Source: Cephalothrix spiralis (lineage: Eukaryota; Nemertea; Palaeonemertea; Archinemertea; Cephalotrichidae). From it: a stretch of DNA of 11,439 bases. The stretch is taken from contig JAUCNG010373595.1 in assembly GCA_032353305.1 (NCBI GenBank), positions 1-11,439 of the forward strand, given 5' to 3'. This document shows, one piece after another, positions 1-7,147 of this stretch; the stretch's first letter is position 1; each line of letters starts with the position of its first letter. Made by a program: the position numbers and the translations under genes. The notes below the pieces were generated by a model, which saw nothing but the letters and a program-made list of their open reading frames with translations, was not told where the DNA came from and searched no databases.

Positions 1-307
1 GTCTAATAATGATCTTGTCAAGTTAGATGAGAGTACAGCTTGGGAAAACAGTCCTATGAATATGAAGCACATTCAAAAGCTGAAAAATCGAGATGTTAAG
101 GGTAAAGCATTGATTATTTTGGGCAATGAAGAATCACCCGAATTTCATCGACAAGCAAATGAATATCAAGATACCCTCAGCATTTTTATGGATTCTGAAA
201 TTCTCTGTGTTAAAGATTTAGATCATTTTTCAATAATTGAGGAAGTAGTAAAGCCAAATAATAAGGTGACAAATGCAATCATTAAGTTCATGGAATTGTC
301 GACATAA
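1..307 (+). CDS. AFMID: Kynurenine formamidase (arylformamidase), C-terminal 101 residues, partial
   Basis: This is the 3' end of an arylformamidase gene. The family (alpha/beta hydrolase fold, cytosolic, EC 3.5.1.9) converts N-formyl-kynurenine to kynurenine and formate in tryptophan breakdown. The frame is open from base 2 to the TAA at 305-307, and base 1 belongs to an earlier codon. The ATG at 56 is internal, because family-like sequence (NDLVKLDE, then ENSP) precedes it. Family landmarks are a strand ALIILGN, the block SPEFHRQ (codons 134-154) and the DHF block with the likely catalytic histidine at 224-226. The nucleophile serine motif lies upstream, outside the window. As I recall the mammalian enzyme, an aspartate sits just before SPEF; here that codon (131-133) is glutamate, with 31 rather than 32 residues to the histidine. 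There is no intron in the visible part, so this is the last exon or most of it. Identification is by recalled family pattern, not a search. Confidence 0.86.
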   Translation, partial: SNNDLVKLDESTAWENSPMNMKHIQKLKNRDVKGKALIILGNEESPEFHRQANEYQDTLSIFMDSEILCVKDLDHFSIIEEVVKPNNKVTNAIIKFMELST

Positions 308-384
308 AGATATTCATACATTCATTAAGATTTTATACATCATGATTATAATTGTTTAATCAAATCACGGTATTACCCATTTTA

Positions 385-390
385 ATTAAA
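385..390 (+). promoter_or_regulatory. Possible proximal poly(A) signal ATTAAA
   Basis: ATTAAA, the commonest variant poly(A) signal in animals, lies 78 bases after the AFMID stop. A G/T-rich stretch follows at about 400-423. Such hexamers are frequent by chance in AT-rich DNA, so only the position supports it. Confidence 0.35.
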
Positions 391-447
391 TAGTTAATGA
401 TTGGTAGGTACTGCTTCTTTGTATACTGAACAATCCATTACATATCT

Positions 448-537
448 ATGTTATATTCTAAGACGATCAATGCAATCCTAATGTTGTATTCCACGACAAT
501 CAATTATAATGTTATATTTCATGACAATCAATTATGG
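448..537 (+). repeat. Three-unit minisatellite, units of about 28-33 bp
   Basis: Three adjacent units start at 448, 481 and 509, each opening with ATGTTRTATT and carrying a GACRATCAAT core. Units 2 and 3 match closely; unit 1 is longer and more diverged. The array lies between the two candidate poly(A) signals of the AFMID-like gene, so it would be in the 3' UTR only if the distal signal is used. Confidence 0.75.
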
Positions 538-579
538 AAGACACTATATTATGTACTTGTAACAGATAAAATTTGATAT

Positions 580-585
580 AATAAA
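580..585 (+). promoter_or_regulatory. Possible distal poly(A) signal AATAAA
   Basis: A canonical AATAAA lies 273 bases after the AFMID stop. CA dinucleotides suited to cleavage follow at about 592-606, then a T/G-rich tract near 625-633. It is the first perfect hexamer downstream of the stop. Chance occurrence cannot be excluded. Confidence 0.4.
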
Positions 586-599
586 AGTATGCATCACAA

Positions 600-2420
600 A
601 ATGCAGTACATTTGAATTATAATGGCGGGTTTATATTACATATAACTTGCATATAATACGTTCGCCAGAACATTACTGTTTCTGGGAAAAACCTGGCTAG
701 GGTAAGCATATATCTTTTCCGGCTTAACAACTTTCTTATAATGACAAGGAATTTTATTATTATTAAAAGTCAAACTCATGTTTAACGTTAAGCGTTATTT
801 TTGGGTAGATAATTTTATCTTGTATAAAAACACTTAATGGACATATATCTGTAGTCACTGTCGTTTTGAAACCAGATATCCTTATTAAGATATCAGCAAG
901 ATTATATGTACTCTTTATATTAGGTATAATATACATTTTGCCGCATAAAAACTAAATTGAGCATAAGTAGCAAATATATCCGTAAAATCGACATTTTTCC
1001 TTAAAGAGCCTATTTGATCGCTATTTTCAATAGCTAATCTATTGTGTGTTCCGTCCTATTGCTGTTTTCAAATCTACTTGCTTTTTATATTTTGTCTTTT
1101 AAGGTTATGACACGTGGTGAACGAAATGTCGAAAAGGGTTAGGGTATTATGGATAAACTAAAAGATGACTGATTAAAGAATGGTTAGATTTTTTAAAATA
1201 TTCTCTAGGTTTCCGGTTATATTGAATTTCAAACTATGGTCAGGGGTCGGTATATGTATGTAAAACACACTCTTAGCCCCACACTTAGATCAATTTAAAG
1301 GCAGCAGTATGAAGGATACGAAGTCAGATTTCCAGGTTGTTCTCACAAAACATCGATATTTCACTAATTGCTCATTCTCAATTGTAAATAAGTTAAAAAT
1401 TGGCGCTATATATATATATAGTTATATGAGTCTAAAAGATAGGTAATATTGATTTTGTTGACTATTTTTGCTAATACATGATGTATCTCGAAATTAAATA
1501 CATTTTGTTACTATAGTCGAAAGCTACTCACATAATTTTATGGGAACTTTCATGCAAGTTGTGGTGTTACATGGTCAGTGCTTAAAGATTCATTGAATTA
1601 GGTAGCAAACCAGTCCAGAAGTAGATGTGGCTAGACAGAACTGGTCAGGACGTTCTCAATAAATTTGATTTTGAATTAAAATAATTAATTTCCTGTATGA
1701 ATTATACAGGTAAGCGCCTGTTGATCTCAAATATTTTAATAAATTATGGCATGAATTTCTAAAGCCTGTTTCCTTAATCCTTATTCATTTTGATGTCATC
1801 AAATTTTTGCTTCCTTAATCTTTTATGTCTATCGTTTATTTTGAAATAAATCAATATCGACTTTTTCTTTTCCCCAGGAATGTCTTGAAAAACAATGTCT
1901 TATTAATAGTTTTCTATTGTAATGGAGAGGAGATAATAGATAAAATGGTGATTATGTTGACTCTCCTTTTATTGGCGAATGGATAAATGCCAGGTATTTT
2001 TATTCTGATATCTCTGTTTAAAGTCAATGTTTCAGGAAGTAATAACCGTATATTTGATTGATATTTAGATCAAGAGTTTTCAGGATGTCTAAATGTTTAT
2101 TCTATAAGCTAAGCATCCTTACTAAAACGATTTTTGAGTTTCTTAGAATTATTTTTACATTCTATCACAATAGAATATAAAACAGCTAGCTTATGTCATA
2201 TTGTGATTTAGATTAAAACCTGAAATTTTATGACTGCTAGTGATCCGTGGAAAAAACTGGGCCCTCTCTTCCGAATAAAAAATATGTGGCGCAGATCCGT
2301 CAATTAAACAGGGTCTGTACCGATACCCTATTATTTATGCGGGCTTCGATCGATTGTCCTCGATAAATAGTATTGCTGATTTGAATTTATCTTTACCAAC
2401 CAAACTTTAGATTGAATGGG
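600..2420. other. Intergenic AT-rich stretch, no gene recognised
   Basis: No frame here is long or recognisable. Minor structures are a (TA)7 run at 1407-1420, a hairpin with CCTGTAT/ATACAGG arms at 1692-1710 that overlaps a donor-like CAG|GTAAGC, and nested short inverted repeats around 2103-2210 (for example ATCACAATA at 2165 against TATTGTGAT at 2202). A strong acceptor-like CTTTTTCTTTTCCCCAG ends at 1877 and is followed by about 35 open codons to a stop, but the peptide matches nothing I know and no partner exon is visible. Confidence 0.6.
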
Positions 2421-2467
2421 CTATTATCAGATTGGCAAGCACAGAAAACGAAGCTCGCATTCATTTC

Positions 2468-2511
2468 ATCAGAGTACGATACCGATATCAGTATCGATAT
2501 CGACGATACTT
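2468..2511. repeat. CGATAT-rich imperfect palindrome
   Basis: A short simple-sequence patch repeats GATACCGATATC and GTATCGATATCG words that pair with each other as an imperfect hairpin. A related word, CATCGATATG, recurs at about 2528. It looks like a degraded microsatellite rather than a functional site. Confidence 0.5.
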
Positions 2512-2675
2512 GATGGCTCAGTATTGGCATCGATATGACGTAAATATAAGATTATATTTATGTTTTTTCTACGTCATATGTACATGTACGAAGTTAGCTT
2601 TAATGTTTTACGTTGATTAGTATAGCTTTGGGATACAATTTATATCAAAATTTCATGATTCTATTCAAATTTAAC

Positions 2676-2900
2676 TTAACTCTTTCGCTGCCCGCGACTC
2701 GTATATTAGTCGGCGAAAAAATCCCTACACCCGATTTAGTATTTTGCATTTTTGACTAACTTTTATTAAGAATTTTTGGGGTGGGGCATTTTTATTTATT
2801 TTTTAAATGGATTTTTGCAACATTTTTTGTTCTTTTGTTCTTTGACATTGTGGCATCGTTAGTAGATTGAAAAAAAAAGTCTATAGCCATAATGAACCCC
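2676..2900. mobile_element. Possible piggyBac-type transposon end (one end only)
   Basis: TTAA at 2676-2679 is followed directly by CTCTTTCGCTGCCCGCGACT, then a short dyad CGACT...AGTCG around 2694-2715, then A/T-rich DNA with long T runs. A TTAA target followed by a C-rich start with a CTTTxGCTGCC-like word and a short hairpin resembles terminal repeats of piggyBac-like elements as I recall them. I found no matching opposite end (GGCAGCGAAAGAG then TTAA) in the window, so this is a truncated element, a solo end or chance. The right limit given is arbitrary. Confidence 0.25.
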
Positions 2901-3019
2901 TAGGTTTGTTGCTTCGAGGGACATCATAAAATTAGACCTCGACCATTGGGAAACCTTCCTTGATGAATAAAGGGTAAGAGGCATTCCGATATCCTACGGT
3001 ATCTGAATGTCACGGTAAA

Positions 3020-3065
3020 GATTTCTGAAGCGCGCGCGGTACGTAGTAAGAGGGCTTCAGAAATC
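3020..3065. repeat. Perfect 12-bp hairpin with CG-rich loop
   Basis: GATTTCTGAAGC at 3020-3031 is the exact reverse complement of GCTTCAGAAATC at 3054-3065, with a 22-base loop containing alternating GCGCGCG. A second imperfect palindrome (CATTC...GAATG, about 2983-3010) lies just upstream. The pair may be a remnant of a fold-back element. No flanking direct repeat was found. Confidence 0.6.
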
Positions 3066-3522
3066 ACCCCTTCTTTTAATAAGGTATGGGAAACCTGACA
3101 ATTGGCCAAAACATACAACAAAAAAGCCCAAGATCTAAGCTGTTCAAAAATACTCTGTCCTAAGATTTTCGATAATTACACTCTCGTCCCTTGTGATTTT
3201 GGCAAAACTGGTCATTTTGAACGATTTATTCAAAATATGCCTTTTAACATTGCGCTATTTTAAGATGCATATGTATTCGACGCGTGATAATATCTAATGT
3301 TATGATTGGTTCGCTGAATCGCAAAATGCAATATTACATGAAATTCGATGATTTCGTGATATTCTTATTTTTTCGTTTTTCCTAAAGGCTGTTCCATAAA
3401 CGTCATTATAAACTTATTTATACCCGGTTCTCTATAAATTGGTTATAAATTGCCATATTTGTATATATTTTTTACCTTTCCATCTTTTTTAAGGTTAACC
3501 AAGCACTAAGCATGCATGGTCA

Positions 3523-3676
3523 GTGGATGTTACGCCTACATACAACTGGGAGGATAGTCAAGGTAATATCATACAATTTTTGCTTTAATACTAAAAATAA
3601 CACAGATTCTGATATTAACATCATCTACTACATGGTACTTCGTAGCTTATCAATTCCGTAGGCGTAAATTGTCCAT
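3523..3676. repeat. Possible small unit with 10-bp inverted ends
   Basis: TTACGCCTAC at 3530-3539 is the exact reverse complement of GTAGGCGTAA at 3658-3667. Outside these words the arms continue with partial pairing (GTGGAT against GTCCAT). The spacer has no coding potential. No target-site duplication is visible, so a MITE origin is only suggested. Confidence 0.3.
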
Positions 3677-4357
3677 TAAACAAAATAATGGAGGAACAAA
3701 ATTCGTATGTTTAGAGTCTTGGTTTACTGAAGCGGAACGATTATACGATCATCATAACCTAGGGACCAATAAAATGAACCAGCCTTGAAATTTGATATAA
3801 TTTTCCATTTTAGCAAGGGTTATGGAAAAGTTTGCATAAACCTAAAAACATTTTTGTTATTTTTTTCCTCTCTGATATTTTGGGCTTATAAACATTATGC
3901 GAAAAGGGGGTCCCCTAATATTTATTATTATTCTGTTTCTAAAATGGATTTTGCAAAAAATAGCCCCTCCCCTGGTTGTATTTTGAACCTTTTTAAAAGT
4001 ATTCTTTTGCATACATTTCTATCATGGTTTATGCATTCGGAGGCTATGCCAATCTTATGTACATTACTCACGTTTTTTACTCATTAATGCCAAGATAAAG
4101 TTGGTCGTCAAGCTGCTATCAGTTCAAGTTAATCGTGCCGAGATTTTGATGTCCACTAAATGTACCCGTAATCGCCTAGCTAAGTTATGGTTTTTTCCGC
4201 TTTTAACATCGTTGCATGTAAATGATTCAATCGTGTCAAAAACTAATTGCAAGAGTACATATCAACAGGAATACATTCCTGATATCAACCTTGAAAGCAT
4301 AACACTGTTTTTTCAGGGTGTCATCATGCACAAACATGATTCCATAAATTCCAGCCA

Positions 4358-4382
4358 AATCCGTGGATTCCACCCACGGATT
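4358..4382. repeat. Perfect 9-bp hairpin
   Basis: AATCCGTGG at 4358-4366 pairs exactly with CCACGGATT at 4374-4382 across a 7-base loop. The same word family (AATCCACGG, GGAATCC) recurs in the repeat-rich stretch near 5.9-6.3 kb. Confidence 0.6.
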
Positions 4383-4857
4383 CCGCTGAATTTTTCTAAA
4401 TCTTAATCAAATTCTTCTGTGAAAAAAGTAACTTAAAAACGTCAGAAAAGCAAATTCTATATTCCAGGATCCGAGAGAGTCCATTAATTTATAAATGGAT
4501 TTCCAGCCTACTGGGGAAATTGAACTTTTTGGTCCTTTTGGGAATTTGATGTAGCTAAGTAGCTCATTATTTTGTTGTAGAACATTATATGCACAAAATT
4601 TCTTTTTTATCCTTCTTTTAAATTTGTTCCCACTTTTATTCAAATTTCAGCGGCTTTTTACAAATTGGAAATATTGTACTCGCACAAATGAATGGACCTG
4701 TTATTCCTTTCTGAAGACTTAGTCCGTTTCCAACAAATCGGATCTACCTCTCTCACAAAGGTATGTATTTGAAACTTAAAATTTAAAATTACCTTTTTAT
4801 TTTGTACTCATTTTCCCCGGGTATTAATTTAACTAAGACCGTATAATTAACCCACTT

Positions 4858-4906
4858 GCTTGGCTCCCTTTAAAGTTGAAAGCTTGGCTCACTTTAAAGT
4901 TGGAAA
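4858..4906 (+). repeat. Tandem duplication of a 24-25 bp unit
   Basis: GCTTGGCTCCCTTTAAAGTT at 4858 repeats as GCTTGGCTCACTTTAAAGTT at 4882, followed by GAAA and GGAAA respectively. The copies differ by one substitution and one inserted base, so the duplication looks recent. Confidence 0.8.
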
Positions 4907-5001
4907 GGTCAGATGATACTTTTTACCAATCCTGCACTATAAACAAAAAACTTTAACTTTGACTATTTTGAAATTTCATGAAAAAATTTGGAAACGCCCC
5001 C

Positions 5002-5014
5002 GTTGCCTAGCAAC
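5002..5014. promoter_or_regulatory. X-box-like palindrome GTTGCCTAGCAAC
   Basis: The 13-bp palindrome GTTGCCTAGCAAC fits the X-box bound by RFX factors (GTTGCC, short spacer, GGCAAC/RGCAAC type) that controls ciliary genes in animals. No promoter or gene start is recognised nearby, so it may be a lone site or part of a repeat. Confidence 0.3.
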
Positions 5015-5099
5015 CAGAATTGTGCCTTTGCTGGTCCCAAATTAGTTTGTTGAAAAAAACTTATATGCCTCTGTTCCAATTTTCACTACGACATCTTCT

Positions 5100-5400
5100 A
5101 CGGTTCTTTAGCATCGCGGCGTAGTTGGCTAAAGGGCCGGGGGGTCGTTTATTACACTAGTCCCAAATGATAGATCATGATTTCAGGAGTACATTGCGGG
5201 GTCATTTGACCTCGTAGGTCCGTTTTAACCAAAGTTATGAGACAATGAGTGAGGTGAGGTCGATTTTTGAAAATTCACAATTGAAATTTTGAATTGCAAG
5301 GTGAGCCTACCTAGCTGGCGGACTACTATATCCGGAATGTTACAGGTCGAAGGTTAAAAAGAGAAAATATTGCGGCGGCCATCTTAGAAAAAATAGTTAA
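5100..5400. other. More GC-rich intergenic patch, possibly repeat-derived
   Basis: This patch is less AT-rich than its surroundings and holds clustered dyads: GGGTCA-TT-TGACCT at 5199-5212 overlapping GACCT-CGT-AGGTC at 5208-5220, a doubled GTGAG near 5250, and AAGATGGCC (minus strand, 5377-5385) resembling a YY1 core. No frame is usefully open. The composition suggests an old transposable-element fragment, but I cannot assign a family. A TA run at 5418-5428 follows it. Confidence 0.35.
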
Positions 5401-5652
5401 AAGTACTTTAATATACGATATATATATAATGAGAAAAATTTGAAAAGGGTATTCAGAATTTTTAATAACAATCTAACTTGCCATAGAGTACCTTGGCTTT
5501 CTATGTCAACCAGAATTTAAAGCTTGTTGAGTTTCTAGTCTATATATCTAGATTACATGATTTATACATATCGAAAAACGGTATCGTACCGGATAGCCTT
5601 TATTTTCATCTCAATCAGTGTCTCAATCATTATGTTTGATTGCAACTTGAAT

Positions 5653-5683
5653 GCCGGAACAATTTGGCATTAATTGTTCCGGC
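5653..5683. repeat. Perfect 12-bp hairpin, 7-base loop
   Basis: GCCGGAACAATT at 5653-5664 pairs exactly with AATTGTTCCGGC at 5672-5683 across the loop TGGCATT, followed by TTTT. It is the strongest short stem in the left half of the window. In a bacterium it would resemble a terminator, but nothing else here is bacterial. No flanking direct repeat is visible. Confidence 0.75.
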
Positions 5684-5729
5684 TTTTAAGATCCAGTCCA
5701 TAAAGGGACCGATAAAAGTTTTTACTGAT

Positions 5730-5779
5730 GCAAAAAGTAGCAAGAATGAAGGGCAAGAATATTTATTGCTATTTTTTGC
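5730..5779. repeat. 14-bp hairpin with one mismatch, 22-base loop
   Basis: GCAAAAAGTAGCAA at 5730-5743 pairs with TTGCTATTTTTTGC at 5766-5779, 13 of 14 positions matching and the other a G/T wobble in RNA. The stem is too short for a typical animal microRNA precursor. Confidence 0.55.
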
Positions 5780-6103
5780 TACCTGGCAATACGGGTGAAC
5801 TTAAAGTGTAATGGTTAATCGAAACAGCTGTACTTGTCGAGTCGTTAAAAGTGTTATACTTCACTCTGAATCCGGGCTGAATACGGTCAAAATTTACGGA
5901 ATCCGGGTCAAGTAACGGCATAATTCGATGCCACGTAATTCAATTATAAATCGATATATCTTTGCGGAACTTTGTTACAAAAATCTAAGGAATGTGATGG
6001 AAAACCGATTGGAATCATGTCAATCATAGAATCCGGTTATAATCCACGGAATCTTGTTGGAATCCATTGAGGTAAATCGGTCAGATTATATTGGGAATCC
6101 ATT

Positions 6104-6165
6104 TAGTCTACTAAAGAAGCCGTAATCGAGCAGGCAACCAGTCTAACCCTGCTCGAACGTAGAAC
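6104..6165 (+). repeat. 62-bp dispersed box, copy 1
   Basis: This segment matches 11194-11255 at 57 of 62 positions with no gaps, and similarity stops sharply at both edges. It contains a perfect dyad TCGAGCAGG (6126-6134) and CCTGCTCGA (6148-6156) around a 13-base loop. It is not a tRNA and I do not recognise a SINE. It may be the conserved core of a repeat family or a short mobile unit. Confidence 0.8.
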
Positions 6166-6214
6166 GAGTTTGGAATCCTGACATATTCTTTTCAGCATAT
6201 TAGGTTCTTTTTAA

Positions 6215-6262
6215 TTTAGTGCAAAAGCTACATGTAATTACGTAATTAGCTTTTGTTTAGTG
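6215..6262. mobile_element. 34-bp hairpin flanked by 7-bp direct repeats
   Basis: CAAAAGCTA at 6222-6230 and TAGCTTTTG at 6247-6255 are exact inverted copies around a 16-base loop that contains the palindrome ATTACGTAAT. The hairpin is bounded exactly by TTTAGTG at 6215-6221 and again at 6256-6262. Inverted ends inside a perfect direct repeat are the signature of a transposed unit with a target-site duplication, though 34 bp is very small, so it may be a deletion remnant of a larger element. Confidence 0.5.
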
Positions 6263-6389
6263 CCATAACATAGGTGGAATCAAATGCGCTAGAATGTGGT
6301 ATATCAGTCAGAAATTCATGTAATTTATTTAAGTTCCAAGGAATCCGGAAGTACGTACGCTCAAATTTACCAATTTTTGACCCGCCTTA

Positions 6390-6435
6390 GCGTGATTAGA
6401 ATGATCTCGGATTATAATGATCATTATTACCACGT
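6390..6435. repeat. Imperfect hairpin with ATAATGATCATTAT palindrome
   Basis: GTGATTAGAATGATC (about 6391-6405) pairs imperfectly with GATCATTATTACCAC (about 6419-6433). The right side includes a perfect 14-bp palindrome at 6414-6427. No function is suggested. Confidence 0.4.
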
Positions 6436-6960
6436 ACTGGGAACTCCAATATTCTAGTATAAGGTCCAAAAATGGCCATTTATTCATTGGTGATACAAAA
6501 TAGCGTAACTACGGGTAAAATGATACTAACTCATTCGTATAGTGAGTAAAATTGAAATTATACGCCCTATTCCAAAAAATACATACTTTTTTCTTCACCC
6601 CCCCCCCCATGTACGCAATTAGCCCTCCCTCCCTTCGTGCGTACGTACTTTATGGAAGCCCCCTAATATATGTAGTCAGTTTGGAGTCCGTTTGTGATCC
6701 TAGAATATATTATTACACTTTTCGTGGTATTGGGGATGACAACAAGTGATCTTTGACCGTTTGACGTAATGAATATCTTTCAAAGAACGTGTCCGGTTAT
6801 TAATATTTGTCAGATTTCCCATAAGCATTATTCTTTGTCTGATTAAATTACTACATTTATTCTGCATTTGGAAAGCTAAGTATCCTTTTACCTGCTTACT
6901 GCTATCATATCTCAACCTTCGGGGTATTTTCCTTTAGATAATAGGAAGAAATGAGATACT
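6436..6960. other. Intergenic stretch with C11 tract
   Basis: A run of eleven C residues at 6598-6608 is followed by C- and T-rich sequence and a GTGCGTACGTAC word near 6640. Frames on both strands (6552-6749 plus, 6700-6915 minus) overlap and match no family, so no gene is called. Confidence 0.5.
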
Positions 6961-6963
6961 TAC

Positions 6964-7147
6964 TGGTGTGTTTCCCTTAGCCTTTGACCATATACACCCC
7001 CTATAGTTGTCCCAATCGATGATACGTATAATCGTATATCCAATTTGTTTGGGTAACACCCTTATTTCGTTATCGGGGAAAATAGGCTTTCCGTGATCGG
7101 GATTTGCATGCAGTAATTCAACTTTCAAGATGCGAGAAAACACAAAA
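6964..7147 (-). CDS. Tentative minus-strand exon, unknown product
   Basis: On the minus strand an acceptor-like TTCATTTTTGCAG ends at 7148 and a strong donor-like CCA|GTAAGTAT follows 6964. The 184 bases between hold one base completing a split codon and 61 open codons, with the longer frame open from 7332 to 6934. The peptide has an ordinary mixed composition (start FVFSRILKVELLHANPDHGK, end CIWSKAKGNTP) and matches no family I recognise. The acceptor sits exactly at the edge of the 383-bp fold-back, so the splice site would be supplied by the repeat end. It could be an exon of an unknown gene, a domesticated sequence or chance. Confidence 0.2.

Larger units (their letters stand above)
3130..4640. 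other. Intergenic stretch, no gene recognised
   Basis: Two adjacent plus-strand frames of about 100 codons (3785-4087 and 4101-4406) and a lysine-rich minus-strand frame (4407-4643) occur here. Their peptides resemble no family I know and have the F/L/S- or K-rich composition of translated A/T-rich DNA, so I do not call them genes. An imperfect hairpin lies at about 3330-3364 (AATATTAC against GTGATATT). The rest is unstructured. Confidence 0.55.
5868..6350 (+). repeat. GAATCC-rich stretch, possible decayed repeat
   Basis: Seven exact GAATCC words in the same orientation start at 5868, 5899, 6029, 6060, 6095, 6173 and 6341, with near variants at 6011 and 6048, often as GGAATCCGG or GGAATCCAT. 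Spacing is irregular. A degenerate tandem repeat or an old element built of such units would explain it. The 62-bp box and the small hairpin insertion lie inside this stretch. Confidence 0.45.

Noticed and set aside
1129-1145. GGGTTAGGG-like telomere word
   Set aside because: Only about one and a half TTAGGG units, which is expected by chance.
1878-1990. Terminal exon after the strong acceptor at 1877
   Set aside because: About 35 open codons end in a stop, but the peptide is L/I/V-rich and unrecognised, and no upstream donor or partner exon is visible.
2432-2620. 62-codon plus-strand frame rich in R and Y
   Set aside because: The pattern comes from the CGATAT simple repeat, not from protein-coding selection.
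3785-4406. Two adjacent plus-strand frames of about 100 codons
   Set aside because: The peptides have the F/L/S-rich bias of translated T-rich DNA, match no family, lack splice borders of note and are not in frame with each other.
4407-4643. 78-codon minus-strand frame
   Set aside because: Lysine- and phenylalanine-rich in A/T-rich sequence, with no motif; it looks like a chance frame.
5653-5690. Rho-independent terminator (hairpin followed by TTTT)
   Set aside because: The shape fits, but the genome context is eukaryotic and no gene ends here.
5730-5779. MicroRNA precursor
   Set aside because: The 14-bp stem is shorter than the roughly 22-bp stem needed for a typical animal microRNA.
6126-6160. 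tRNA or tRNA-derived SINE promoter in the 62-bp box
   Set aside because: GCTCGAACGTA only faintly recalls a B box; there is no A box at proper spacing and no cloverleaf.
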